Positions 1 to 8,738 of a DNA stretch of 64,000 bases are shown piece after piece; within the stretch, counting starts at the first letter, position 1; every line of letters begins with the position of its first letter. The notes under the pieces were generated by a model. That model was given only the letters and a program-made list of their open reading frames with translations, was not told the origin of the DNA and did not search any database. A program made the position numbers and the translations under genes. This DNA is from Nocardiopsis dassonvillei_B (GTDB lineage: Bacteria > Actinomycetota > Actinomycetes > Streptosporangiales > Streptosporangiaceae): assembly GCF_964273065.1 (NCBI RefSeq), contig NZ_OZ186815.1, forward strand, positions 1,798,001 through 1,862,000, given 5' to 3'.

Positions 1-257
1 GAGGTGCCTCCGCCGCGCGGGGTCACGGGGACGCCGTGGGCGGCGCAGACCCGCACGGCGGCCGCGCAGTCCTCGACGGTGGCGGGCAGGACGACCCCCA
101 GGGGGACCACCCGGTAGTTGGAGGCGTCGGAGGTGTACAGGGCGCGGGTGCCCGGGTCGAAGGCGACGGTCCCCTGGACGGCGTCCTCCAGGGCCCGGCG
201 CAGGGTCTCGGTGTCGGCGGGCGGTACGGGTCGCGGATGCTGCTGCGGGTCGGCCAT
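1..257 (-). CDS. FAD-binding oxidoreductase, N-terminal fragment (cut by window edge)
   Basis: This is the first 85 codons of a gene that runs leftward off the window. The start is the ATG whose complement is at 255-257. The visible protein begins MADPQQHPRPV and continues with LYTSDASNYRVVP, then VLPATVEDCAAAVRVCAAHG, then VPVTPRGGGT. That is the start of the PCMH-type (VAO-family) FAD-binding fold found in glycolate/D-lactate oxidases. The close match to the start of large actinobacterial 'FAD-binding and (Fe-S)-binding domain' proteins (D-lactate dehydrogenase-like) is from memory. The C-terminal half, which would show the Fe-S domain and the substrate class, is outside the window. No clear ribosome binding site precedes the ATG. 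Confidence 0.7.
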   Translation of the reverse strand, partial: MADPQQHPRPVPPADTETLRRALEDAVQGTVAFDPGTRALYTSDASNYRVVPLGVVLPATVEDCAAAVRVCAAHGVPVTPRGGGT

Positions 258-307
258 GGCGCCCAGGGTGGACCCGGCACCGCACGGGGCGCAACCGCGC
301 CGCGCGC

Positions 308-1633
308 TCAGTCCAGGGCCTCGTCCATGGCGCGCACCAGGTCGCCGGTGGGGTCCATGTCCAGGTTCCACACCATGAGGCCGCCCAGCCCCCGGTCCAG
401 CACGTAGTCGCCCTTGATCGCGATGACGCCGGGGTCGTCGTAGGCCCACCACTGGTCGCCGGAGCGCACCGAGAAGGCGCCCGCCTCCTCGTCCAGGAAG
501 CGCTCCCCCTCCAGCCTCTCCAGGTCGGAGAACGCCATGGTCGGGCCGTCGTAGGAGTCGTCGGCGTCGTCGGCCGGCCGGGCGGTGTCGCCCGGCCCGG
601 GGCCGGTGCCGTCCACGTCCTGCCAGCCGCGGCCGAAGGCGGGGATGCCCAGCACCAGCTTCTCCGGGGGTGCGCCCCGCTCCAGGAACCGGTCCACCGC
701 CGCGTCCGCGCTGTTGGCGTGGGGGTCGGCGGCGGGAGGGTAGAGGTTGGAGTGGTAGGCGGTGACCTCGCTCCAGGGACCGGAGAAGTCGTATCCCTGC
801 ACGGTGGCGAAGTCCAGGTGGTCGAAGATCTCCGGGTCGTAGGCGTCGGCCTGGTCGGGGGAGCCCGACAGCGACACCGACAGGGTGTACTCCCGGCCGG
901 TCTCCCGGGCCAGGTCGTCGAGCTGCCGGCGGAACTCGGCGACCAGGAGGGTGAAGTTGTCCGCGTCGGCGGGGTCCTCGACGTTGTGCGGGTTGCCGGA
1001 GCCGCCCGGCCACTCCCAGTCCAGGTCGATGCCGTCGAAGATCCCGGCGGCCGAGCCCTCGCCGCCCTGGGGCTCGCCCTCGCGCACGGGCAGGTCCCCG
1101 CGCAGCCACAGGTCCACGCAGGAGGACACGAACGCCCGGCGGGACTCCTCGGTGCGGGCCGCGGTGGAGAAGTACCGCGACCAGTTCCAGCCGCCCAGGG
1201 ACAGGCTGGCCCGCAGTTCGGGGTGCTCCTCCTGGAGCAGGCGGAGCTGGTGCAGGCTCCCGGCCAGCTCCTGCTCGTAGTCGTCGGCCGCGCCGTTCAC
1301 GCTCTCGGCGGCGGAGTAGCGGCGCTGGTAGAGCTCCCAGGACTGCTCGTTCCCGCCGGGGATGTGGCACAGGCCTTCGGCGGAGACGTCGCCGAAGGCC
1401 CACATGAGGCGGTCCAGGCGCGCGGGGGCGCCGCTGTCGGCGAGGTCCTTGATGGTGAAGTCCCGGTTGGCCACGTTCCAGTCCGCGAAGTAGCCGATGC
1501 GCTGGGGACGGTTCCCGTGGGCGATGGCGAAGACCCCCGTGATCAGGAGCGCGGCGACGGCGGCCGCGCCCAGGACGAGTATGCGCCGCCGCGGACGGGC
1601 GGCCCGGTGTCTCCCCGGCGGTGTGGCGTTCAC
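308..1633 (-). CDS. Glycoside hydrolase family 18 (chitinase-like), exported
   Basis: A 441-residue protein starting at a GTG just downstream of a GAGGGG-like ribosome binding site. Residues about 1-45 have an arginine-rich head and a hydrophobic segment (ILVLGAAAVAALLITGVFAI), so the enzyme is exported or membrane-anchored. The GH18 catalytic signature DGxDxDWE is visible as FDGIDLDWEWPGG. The barrel start (RIGYFADW) and the late conserved GGLMVWNLDMD strand are also present, so the domain is complete. GH18 enzymes hydrolyse beta-1,4 GlcNAc bonds in chitin by substrate-assisted catalysis. No carbohydrate-binding module is seen. No DasR (dre) palindrome is visible upstream, although such sites commonly precede chitinase genes in Streptomyces. 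The exact substrate cannot be read from sequence. Confidence 0.88.
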   Translation of the reverse strand: MNATPPGRHRAARPRRRILVLGAAAVAALLITGVFAIAHGNRPQRIGYFADWNVANRDFTIKDLADSGAPARLDRLMWAFGDVSAEGLCHIPGGNEQSWELYQRRYSAAESVNGAADDYEQELAGSLHQLRLLQEEHPELRASLSLGGWNWSRYFSTAARTEESRRAFVSSCVDLWLRGDLPVREGEPQGGEGSAAGIFDGIDLDWEWPGGSGNPHNVEDPADADNFTLLVAEFRRQLDDLARETGREYTLSVSLSGSPDQADAYDPEIFDHLDFATVQGYDFSGPWSEVTAYHSNLYPPAADPHANSADAAVDRFLERGAPPEKLVLGIPAFGRGWQDVDGTGPGPGDTARPADDADDSYDGPTMAFSDLERLEGERFLDEEAGAFSVRSGDQWWAYDDPGVIAIKGDYVLDRGLGGLMVWNLDMDPTGDLVRAMDEALD

Positions 1634-1826
1634 CCCTCCGACGGTAGGGCCACCGGGTCACGAACAGCGCCCGTTCCGCCGCATCGGCCACATCAGGCCG
1701 TCGGGGCACCGCCGGGAACCCGGCCGCTCCGCCGCCCGTTGTAGACCAGGGTCTCCGGGGCGGCGGAAGGCCCCGTCGCCCGGGCGCCGTCGCACGGGCC
1801 GGAGCAGCGCGGAGGCGCCCGCGGAC

Positions 1827-2960
1827 CTACAGGAAGTCGCGCAGGGTGCCCGCCCGGGAGGGGTGGCGGAGCTTGGCCAGGGTCTTGGCCTCGATCTGGC
1901 GGATGCGCTCGCGGGTCACCCCGAACTCGCGGCCGACCTCCTCCAGCGTGCGGGGGTGGCCGTCGGCCATGCCGAAGCGCAGGCGCAGGATGCGCTGCTC
2001 GCGCTCGGAGAGCCCGCCCAGGATCTCGGTCAGGTGCTGCTGCAGGAGGGTGAACGCGGCGGCCTCCACCGGGACGACGGCGTCGGAGTCCTCGATGAAG
2101 TCGCCGAGGTCGGACTCCTCCTCGCCGATGGGCGCCTGGAGGGAGACGGGTTCGCGGGCGATCCGCTGGATCTCCAGGATCCGTTCGCCTCCGCATCCGG
2201 CGGCGTCGGAGATCTCCTCGACGTTGGGCTCGCGGCCCAGCTGCTGGTGCAGTTGGTGCTGTACCCGGACGAGTTTGTTGATGGTCTCGACCATGTGCAC
2301 CGGAATGCGGATCGTGCGGGCCTGGTCGGCGATCGCCCGGGTGATCGCCTGGCGAATCCACCAGGTGGCGTAGGTGGAGAATTTGAAGCCTTTGGTGTAA
2401 TCGAACTTCTCCACCGCGCGAATCAGCCCGAGGTTGCCCTCCTGGATGAGGTCGAGGAAAAGCAGGCCCCGCCCCATATAGCGTTTGGCGATCGACACCA
2501 CCAGCCGGAGATTCGCCTCTATGAGCGCTCGTTTGGCCCTTCTGCCCTCTTCCACGAGCGCGTCGAGTTCCTCCGCGCACGCTCCCCCGCCCGGTTCGCA
2601 CCGCTGCGCGTACAGGCCCGCCTCGATCGCCTTGGCCAGCTCCACCTCCTCCTCGGCGGTGAGCAGCGGGACCCGGCCGATCTCGCGGAGGTAGAGCCGC
2701 ACCAGGTCCGATCCGGAGCGCCGGCCCGGGTCGGGGGTGAGGGAGACCTCCTCGGGCTCGGCCACCTCCACTCCGATCCGGGAGAGCAGGGACACCGCCT
2801 CGTCCAGGGAGCCGGGCGGCGCGTCCAGGCGTTCCAGGGCCGACGCGACCTCGCCGCGGCTGACCGTTCCCCGGCCCTCGTCGGGGAGCAGCCGCACCAC
2901 CTGACGAATGGGCGGAATTTCATTGGTCACAACCGTGGGAGCCACCACACCATTGTGCAC
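1827..2960 (-). CDS. Principal-type RNA polymerase sigma factor (HrdA/RpoD-like)
   Basis: A 377-residue sigma-70 protein. A short region 1.1-like N-terminus (VRLLPDEGRGTVSRGEVASAL) is followed by region 1.2 (DLVRLYLREIGRVPLLTAEEE). Region 2 is canonical (GLLFLDLIQEGNLGLIRAVEKFDY, then FKFSTYATWWIRQAI for -10 recognition). Regions 3 and 4 follow, ending with the region 4.2 helix GVTRERIRQIEAKTL. It is shorter than typical housekeeping HrdB. The start is GTG at 2960, just after GGAGGGGC. It lies 44 bp downstream of dnaG on the same strand, an order matching the dnaG-hrdA arrangement of Streptomyces as I recall it, so a non-essential group 2 HrdA-like factor is more likely than the housekeeping one. 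That choice is inference; a whole-genome check for a longer HrdB would settle it. Confidence 0.9.
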   Translation of the reverse strand: MHNGVVAPTVVTNEIPPIRQVVRLLPDEGRGTVSRGEVASALERLDAPPGSLDEAVSLLSRIGVEVAEPEEVSLTPDPGRRSGSDLVRLYLREIGRVPLLTAEEEVELAKAIEAGLYAQRCEPGGGACAEELDALVEEGRRAKRALIEANLRLVVSIAKRYMGRGLLFLDLIQEGNLGLIRAVEKFDYTKGFKFSTYATWWIRQAITRAIADQARTIRIPVHMVETINKLVRVQHQLHQQLGREPNVEEISDAAGCGGERILEIQRIAREPVSLQAPIGEEESDLGDFIEDSDAVVPVEAAAFTLLQQHLTEILGGLSEREQRILRLRFGMADGHPRTLEEVGREFGVTRERIRQIEAKTLAKLRHPSRAGTLRDFL

Positions 2961-3004
2961 GCCCCTCCGCCGCCGACGGGAGGAGCATTATTGTCACCTT
3001 CGTG

Positions 3005-5830
3005 CTACATACCCCCGGAGAGCTCCTCCTGAAGGGCGCGTTTCTGCTGTTGAAGGGCCATGAGATCGGTGAGCAGGCGCTGCTGCTCCTCGACCCCGCC
3101 GGTACCGCCCAGACGCGACAACTCGGATTTAAGGTTTGACTCGCGCCGGTTGATGGAATGAATTCTGACTGTGCCCAGAATATGCTGGACGGAACGCTCG
3201 TCGAGTTCTCCGTACAACTCGAGTTGTTCCACCGCCAAACGCGTGAGGAAATCCCGCTGGGCCTCGGTGGGCGCGGACTCGCGCAGCCGCGCCGCCCAGG
3301 AGGCGGGGTCGCCGGCCGCGGACACCCCGCCCTGCCCGGCGATGAGCGCCAGCATCGCCTTGTGCTGGGGGACGGTGAAGTCGGCCTCGACGAACCGGTC
3401 GAACCCGACGGCCAGGGCCGGGTGCTGGACGGCGATCTTGAGGGCCTGGCGCTCGCGCTGCAGGGTCGGGTCGCCGAGGTCGTAGGGGGCCTCCCGGGCG
3501 TCCGGGGTGGGGACGGGGCCCGCTGCGGGTGCTCCGGGGCGGCCGCCCCGGGCGGCGGCCCGGCGGATGTGCTGGCCGACCCGGTTGAGCACGAAGGACT
3601 CGTCGAGGATGCCGAGCCAGCGGTCCAGGTTGATGCCGTAGAGCTTGCGCACCCCGTGGTCGCGGATGCTCGCCACCACGGGGGCGGCGGCGTCCAGTGC
3701 CGCGATGCGGCCCTCGGGGGTGGTCAGGTCGTAGTCCTCGATGACCTTGCGGACCATGAACTCGTACAGCGGGACGGGGGCGTTCACCAGGTCGGCCACG
3801 GCCTGGTCTCCGTGCCGGATGCGCAGGTCGCACGGGTCCAGACCGTCGGGCTGGACCGCCACGAACGTCTCGGAGGCGAACCCGTGCTCCTCGGCGAAGG
3901 CCCGCACGGCGGCCTTCTGGCCGGCGGCGTCGCCGTCGAAGGTGAAGATCACCCTGCTGTTCTGGCCGGCCCTGCCCAGGATCATCCGGCGCAGGATCTT
4001 GAGGTGGTCCTCGCCGAAAGCGGTGCCGCAGGTGGCCACCGCGGTGGTCACCCCGGCCAGGTGGCAGGCCATGACGTCGGTGTAGCCCTCGACGATGACC
4101 GCCTGGCCGCGCGAGGAGATGTCCCGCTTGGCCAGGTCCAGCCCGTAGAGCAGGCGGCTCTTGTGGAAGATCGGGCTCTCCGGCGAGTTCAGGTACTTGG
4201 GGCCGTCCTCGGCGGGGTCGAGCTTGCGGGCACCGAACCCGACCACCTCGCCTGTCACCTCCCGCACCGGCCACAGGAGCCGGTTCCGGAAGCGGTCGTA
4301 GGCGCCCCGCCGCCCCTGGGCGGCCAGCCCGCCGGAGATCAGCTCGGCGTCGGTGAACCCCTTGCGGCGCAGGTGGGAGGTGAGGTTCTCCCACCCGGCG
4401 GGGGCGTAGCCCAGCCCGAAGTGCTCGGCGTGCGCCCGGTTGAAACCGCGCTCGCTCAGGAAGCGCCGGGCCTCCACCGCCGCGGGTGAGAGCAGCTGCT
4501 CGGCGAAGAACTCGGCGGCGGCCCGGTGGGCGTCCAGCAGGCGCTGGCGCTGGCCCTCGTCGCGCCGGGTGGAGCGGCCCCCGCTCTCCTCGTAGCGCAG
4601 CGTCACGCCGATCTGCCGGGCCAGCGACTCGACCGCCTCGGCGAACGCCAGGCCCTCGATCTTCTGCACGAACGAGATCGCGTCCCCGCCCTCCCCGCAG
4701 CCGAAGCAGTTCCCGGTGAGGATGTCGTCCTCGAGGACGAAGGCGTGCCCCTCCTCGACGACGGCGCAGAACACCTCCTCGAACCGGTCGGTCTCCTCCA
4801 CCGAGCGCACGGTCCAGCCGCGCCGGGCGTACTCCTCGGACGCCGGGGAGAAGCGAAGGCGGTGCTCGTCGAGAAGGAACGCCTCCTCTGTGAGGTCTTC
4901 GTTGACGAGGCGGACGCGGAGGACCGACGAGGGCTCCCGGCCCGGGGAGCCTTCACGGACCTGCTCCGTGATGTCGTACGTACCGATGCCCAGGCGGGTG
5001 CAGACCATCCGCACGTGCTCCAGGACGTCGCGGTCGGCACAGTGCAACGTCACCGCGCCGTCCTCGGCGACGTGCCCGCAGACGGCCAGGTAGCCGGCCA
5101 GCCAGCCGTGCAGGTAGGGGTTCGACTCGTCCAGGGGCGGCAGGTCCTTGAAGTACGCCGGCAGGTGGTGCACCAGGATCCGGCGACCGTGCCGGGTGGT
5201 CTCGCTGTGGGGGAACCACTTGAGCAGCCGGGCGTCCTTCTCCGCGTCGAGCCGCGCCACCGCGCCCCGCCCGTGCCGGGTGCCGTCGCCGAAAGTGATG
5301 CCGCGGGCGATCCCGAAGGGTGACGGCGTCGTGGTGGTGGTCTTCCCGGGCGGGGACACGTACGCGAGCCGGTGCTCGGGCTCGAGCTCGGAGGTGACCA
5401 CCTCGCGGGTCCTGCCGCGGTCCTCGCCCGCCTGCACGAACCAGCGGTGCTCGGGTGTCGCGTGGATCACCTTGGTCTGCCCGTTACGGCTCAGGGTGAT
5501 CCGCATGAGCCGCTGTTCGCCGAAGGAGTGGAAGGGCGCTTCCACCCAGGTGGCGTTCCTGGTGAGGATGGTGTGCCTGCCCCCGGCCAGCTCCCGGATG
5601 GGACGCACCCCGTCACGGGTGAGGACCCGGGTCTCCCCCGCCAGGCAGTAGTAGAGGTTCTTGGAGGGGGTGACGTTGAAGGAGGGGGACTTCTCGTCGT
5701 GGAAGGGGCACAGGCCCTTCAGCGAGCCGCCGCCCGCGTTCCGGAGCTGGAGGTACTCGCCGATCACGTCCGCGATGGGGGTGCGCTCGCGCACCAGGGC
5801 GATGTCTTCGTCTTTGATCCGGCCTGCCAC
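3005..5830 (-). CDS. dnaG: DNA primase DnaG containing an intein
   Basis: The replicative primase that makes RNA primers at the fork. The precursor is 941 residues from the GTG at 5830 (VAGRIKDEDIALVRERTPIADV); any start further upstream would only add a non-conserved arginine-rich stretch. The CHC2 zinc finger is split. Its first part is GLCPFHDEKSPSF...NLYY (residues 40-61) and its second is CFGCGEGGDAISFV (from residue 375). Residues 62-374 between them are an intein. After excision the extein is about 628 residues, a normal DnaG length. The TOPRIM core follows (VIVEGYTDVMACHLAGV, then FTFDGDAAGQKAA), then the DnaB-binding C-terminal domain ending LSRLGGTGGVEEQQRLL. The gene lies 44 bp before the sigma-factor gene, and dGTPase lies further upstream on the same strand, an arrangement shared with other actinobacteria. 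Confidence 0.96.
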   Translation of the reverse strand: MAGRIKDEDIALVRERTPIADVIGEYLQLRNAGGGSLKGLCPFHDEKSPSFNVTPSKNLYYCLAGETRVLTRDGVRPIRELAGGRHTILTRNATWVEAPFHSFGEQRLMRITLSRNGQTKVIHATPEHRWFVQAGEDRGRTREVVTSELEPEHRLAYVSPPGKTTTTTPSPFGIARGITFGDGTRHGRGAVARLDAEKDARLLKWFPHSETTRHGRRILVHHLPAYFKDLPPLDESNPYLHGWLAGYLAVCGHVAEDGAVTLHCADRDVLEHVRMVCTRLGIGTYDITEQVREGSPGREPSSVLRVRLVNEDLTEEAFLLDEHRLRFSPASEEYARRGWTVRSVEETDRFEEVFCAVVEEGHAFVLEDDILTGNCFGCGEGGDAISFVQKIEGLAFAEAVESLARQIGVTLRYEESGGRSTRRDEGQRQRLLDAHRAAAEFFAEQLLSPAAVEARRFLSERGFNRAHAEHFGLGYAPAGWENLTSHLRRKGFTDAELISGGLAAQGRRGAYDRFRNRLLWPVREVTGEVVGFGARKLDPAEDGPKYLNSPESPIFHKSRLLYGLDLAKRDISSRGQAVIVEGYTDVMACHLAGVTTAVATCGTAFGEDHLKILRRMILGRAGQNSRVIFTFDGDAAGQKAAVRAFAEEHGFASETFVAVQPDGLDPCDLRIRHGDQAVADLVNAPVPLYEFMVRKVIEDYDLTTPEGRIAALDAAAPVVASIRDHGVRKLYGINLDRWLGILDESFVLNRVGQHIRRAAARGGRPGAPAAGPVPTPDAREAPYDLGDPTLQRERQALKIAVQHPALAVGFDRFVEADFTVPQHKAMLALIAGQGGVSAAGDPASWAARLRESAPTEAQRDFLTRLAVEQLELYGELDERSVQHILGTVRIHSINRRESNLKSELSRLGGTGGVEEQQRLLTDLMALQQQKRALQEELSGGM
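4709..5647 (-). mobile_element. Intein in the DnaG zinc finger (313 residues, class 1, degenerate LAGLIDADG endonuclease)
   Basis: In-frame protein-splicing element between the YY and CFGCGEGG of the DnaG CHC2 finger. It starts with the nucleophilic Cys (CLAGETRVLTRDGVRPI, block A). Block B is HATPEHRW, giving the T-x-x-H motif at intein residues 64-67. It ends VVEEGHAFVLEDDILTGN followed by Cys+1 (blocks F and G). The residue before the terminal Asn is Gly instead of the usual His. The middle has two LAGLIDADG-like helices. GIARGITFGDGT keeps the acidic residue (Asp 121). LHGWLAGYLAVCGHV has Cys 190 where the catalytic acid should be. I infer that the endonuclease is probably decayed while splicing is retained, because every splicing residue except the penultimate His is present. 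The Cys+1 is itself a zinc ligand of the primase. Confidence 0.93.
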
Positions 5831-5994
5831 GGTTCTCAGCCTAGTTCTCTCCGCGGACGGTCCGGTCGGCTTCCCCGGGCCGGTTTCCTGTGGAGGCCAC
5901 TCCGCGTCCACCTCGCGGACGGCCGGGGGACGCACACGGAGGGCAGAGTGGTGGGCCCCCTCTTTTTTCTCCGCACGCCTGGAGGAACCCCACG

Positions 5995-7170
5995 GTGAGT
6001 CGCATCCCCCTCCCCCCCGGACGGAGCGCACGGCTGCTGCTCGGGGCCGCCAGCGCGGTCGCCGTGGCCCTGGTCGTCGCCATCGGGGCGGTGCTGGTCG
6101 ACCGCTGGTCCGGCGGCGGCACCGTGGTCGAGGGCGTCGTGGGGTCGGAGAAGGTCGAGTTCTTCCGGGACGAGCGGGTCGCGGCCCGGCTGGCCGAGCT
6201 GGGGTACGAGGTCCGGGTGCGCCCGCGCGGCTCGCGGCTGCTGGCCCAGGACACCGAGGGCGCCGACTTCGTCTCCCCCGGCTCGGACGCCGGTACCGAC
6301 CACGTCCAGCGGCAGCACGGGGTCTCGACCGAGTACCGGCTGTTCAGCACCCCGATGGTGGTGCTCTCGTACGAACCGCTCGCGGAGGCGCTGCGCGAGG
6401 CCGGGGTGGCCCGCGAGGAGGAGGACGGCACCTGGTCGTTCGACGTGGCCGCCTACCTGGAGCTGACCGCCGACCGCACCCGGTGGAGGGACCTGCCCGG
6501 GGACTCGGTGGGCTCGAACAACCGCAACGAGGTGCTGGTCCGCACCACCGACCCGCGCACATCGAACTCGGCGGGCCTGTACGCCGCGGTGCTCTCCTAC
6601 CTGCTCAACGGCGAGGAGGTGGTCCCGCCCGGCGGCCCGGACCGGGAGATCACCGACCGGCTGGCCGGCCTGTTCCTGGCCCAGGGCCAGCCCCCGGAGT
6701 CCTCCCAGCAGCCCTTCGAGCAGTTCCGGGACCTGGGCCCGGGGCACACCCCGCTGCTGTGGGCCTACGAGGCGCAGTACGTGCACGCCGTGGTGAACGG
6801 TCCCGCCATGCCCGACGACGCCGTCCTGATGTACCCCGAGCCGACCGTGTACTCGGCCCACACCCTGGTCCCGCTGACCGAGGCGGGCGACGCGGTGGGG
6901 GCGCTGCTGGCCGAGGACGCCGAGCTGCGGGCGCTGGCGACCCGGCACGGGTTCCGCGCCGAGGGCGGCGACGCGTTCGCGGAGCTGGTCGCCGAGCACG
7001 GCCTGCCGGTGCGCACCCGGGTCGACGACGTCGTGAACACCCCCACCTACGAGGCTTTGGAGGCCCTGCTGAGCGGGATCGAGGACGCCTACGAAGACAG
7101 CGGGATGGCCCCGCCCGCACCCGAGGAGCGGCGCCCGGCCGCCGGCCCGGCCCGGGAGGAGGGCGAATGA
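5995..7170 (+). CDS. Membrane-anchored substrate-binding-protein-like protein
   Basis: A 391-residue protein from a GTG at 5995, with GGAGG nine bases upstream. One transmembrane or uncleaved signal segment lies at about residues 12-35 (LLLGAASAVAVALVVAIGAV). The rest is extracytoplasmic and resembles type-2 periplasmic binding proteins: FFRDERVAARLAELGYEV, then ADFVSPGSDAG, then STPMVVLSYEPLAEAL, then TSNSAGLYAAVLSYLL. It overlaps the next gene by ATGA. The next gene carries the same kind of binding fold joined to a von Willebrand factor A domain, so the two products probably act together at the cell surface. No transporter permease is adjacent. The ligand is unknown; the extended-fold match is by eye. 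Confidence 0.7.
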   Translation: MSRIPLPPGRSARLLLGAASAVAVALVVAIGAVLVDRWSGGGTVVEGVVGSEKVEFFRDERVAARLAELGYEVRVRPRGSRLLAQDTEGADFVSPGSDAGTDHVQRQHGVSTEYRLFSTPMVVLSYEPLAEALREAGVAREEEDGTWSFDVAAYLELTADRTRWRDLPGDSVGSNNRNEVLVRTTDPRTSNSAGLYAAVLSYLLNGEEVVPPGGPDREITDRLAGLFLAQGQPPESSQQPFEQFRDLGPGHTPLLWAYEAQYVHAVVNGPAMPDDAVLMYPEPTVYSAHTLVPLTEAGDAVGALLAEDAELRALATRHGFRAEGGDAFAELVAEHGLPVRTRVDDVVNTPTYEALEALLSGIEDAYEDSGMAPPAPEERRPAAGPAREEGE

Positions 7171-8738
7171 GGCGCTCGGTGTGCGCCGCCGCCCTGGCGG
7201 TGGCGGTGGCGGCGTCCGGGTGCACCGCTCCCGGGCCGGAGGGCGGGGCGACGCTGCGGGTCCTGGCGGGCAGTGAGCTCGTCGACATGGAGCCGCTGCT
7301 GGAGGAGGCCGCGGAGCGGACCGGGGTGACGGTGGAGCTGGAGTACACCGGGACCCTGGACGGGCTGGCGCGGGTGGCCGCGGGAGAGGCGCAGGAGTAC
7401 GACGCGGTCTGGTTCGCCTCCAACCGCTACCTGCACCTGTACGAGGACGGCCGCGCCCGGGTCCGCGAGGAGACCCCGGTCATGCTCTCCCCCGTGGTGC
7501 TGGGGGTGCGCGAGTCGCGCGCCGACGACCTGGGGTGGACCGAGGGGGCCGAGGTCACCTGGTCCGACGTGAGCGACGCGGTGCGCGACGCGGAGTTCAC
7601 CTACGGGATGACCAACCCGGGCGCCTCCAACTCGGGCTTCTCGGCGCTGATCGGGGTGGCGTCGGCGCTCGCCGACAGCGGCAGCGCGCTCACCGGCGAG
7701 GACGTGGAGCGGGTGGGCCCGGAGCTGGCCGGGTTCTTCGGGGGCCAGGAGCTGACGGCGGGCTCGTCGGGCTGGCTGGCGCAGGCGTTCACCGAGCGGG
7801 CCGGGGACGGGCGCCCGGTGGACGCGCTCATCAACTACGAGTCGGTGCTGCTGTCGCTGAACCGGGACGGCGCGGGGCTGCGGATGGTCTACCCGGCCGA
7901 CGGGGTGATCACCGCCGACTACCCGCTCACCCTGCTGGCCGGTCCCGACGAGGAGGCCGAGCGGGGCTACGGGCTGCTGGTGGAGGACCTGCTGTCGGAG
8001 GGGGTGCAGGCCGACATCGCGGAGCGGACCCTGCGCCGCCCGGTGGCGGGCGGGGCGTCGGGCACGGACCTGCCCGCACTGGTGGAGCTGCCCTTCCCCG
8101 CCCACCGCGAGGTGGTGGACGGGCTGGTCGCGGACTACTTCAGCGAGCTGCGCCGACCGGCGCGCACCGTGTACGTGCTGGACGTGTCGGGGTCGATGAA
8201 GGGCGGGCGGATGGCCGAGCTGAAGGAGGCGCTGCGCTCGCTGACCGGGGCTTCGGAGGGTTCGCTGTCCGACCGGGTGCAGGCGTTCCAGGAGCGCGAG
8301 GAGATCACCCTGCTGCCGTTCTCCACCGAACCTCACGAGCCGCGGACGTTCGTGGTGGAGCCCGGGCGGATCGACGCGTCGCTGGGCGAGGTGTCGGAGG
8401 CGATCGGCGAGCTGGAGGCCCAGGGTGACACCGCGACCTACGACGCGGTGCGGGAGGCCTACCGGCTCGTCGAGCAGGCCCCCGGGGACGACCACCTGAC
8501 GTCGATCGTGCTGATGACCGACGGCGAGGTGAACTGGGGCATGGGCCCGACGCCGTTCGCCCGGGAACTGGAGGCGCTGCCGCCGGAGGCGGCGCGGGTG
8601 CCGGTGTTCACCGTGCTCTTCGGAGAGGCCGGCGAGGACGAGATGGCGGAGATGGCGGAGCTGACCGGGGGCCGGCTGTTCGACGCCCGCGAGCAGAGCC
8701 TGGAGGAGGTGTTCCGGGAGATCCGCGGCTACCAGTGA
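7167..8738 (+). CDS. Lipoprotein with substrate-binding and VWA domains
   Basis: A 523-residue protein starting in an ATGA overlap with the preceding gene. The lipobox VAVAASGC at residues 12-19 predicts a lipid-anchored Cys. Residues about 25-320 form a type-2 solute-binding fold (TLRVLAGSELVDMEPLL, VTVELEYTGTLDGLARVAAGEAQEYDAVWFAS, TNPGASNSGFSALIG). A VWA domain follows with the MIDAS motif DVSGSM at TVYVLDVSGSMKGGRM and the later metal-site pieces DTATYDAV and MTDGEVN. VWA domains bind protein partners or ligands through a divalent metal. The gene ends ten bases inside the convergent LacI gene. This architecture recurs in actinobacteria as a pair with a VWA-less paralogue, as here. No specific function is known to me. 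Confidence 0.82.
   Translation: MRRSVCAAALAVAVAASGCTAPGPEGGATLRVLAGSELVDMEPLLEEAAERTGVTVELEYTGTLDGLARVAAGEAQEYDAVWFASNRYLHLYEDGRARVREETPVMLSPVVLGVRESRADDLGWTEGAEVTWSDVSDAVRDAEFTYGMTNPGASNSGFSALIGVASALADSGSALTGEDVERVGPELAGFFGGQELTAGSSGWLAQAFTERAGDGRPVDALINYESVLLSLNRDGAGLRMVYPADGVITADYPLTLLAGPDEEAERGYGLLVEDLLSEGVQADIAERTLRRPVAGGASGTDLPALVELPFPAHREVVDGLVADYFSELRRPARTVYVLDVSGSMKGGRMAELKEALRSLTGASEGSLSDRVQAFQEREEITLLPFSTEPHEPRTFVVEPGRIDASLGEVSEAIGELEAQGDTATYDAVREAYRLVEQAPGDDHLTSIVLMTDGEVNWGMGPTPFARELEALPPEAARVPVFTVLFGEAGEDEMAEMAELTGGRLFDAREQSLEEVFREIRGYQ

Noticed and set aside
5831..6031. Longer N-terminus for DnaG starting at 6031
   Set aside because: The extra 67 residues are basic, low-complexity and overlap the divergent operon's start; the GTG at 5830 gives the conserved primase N-terminus.
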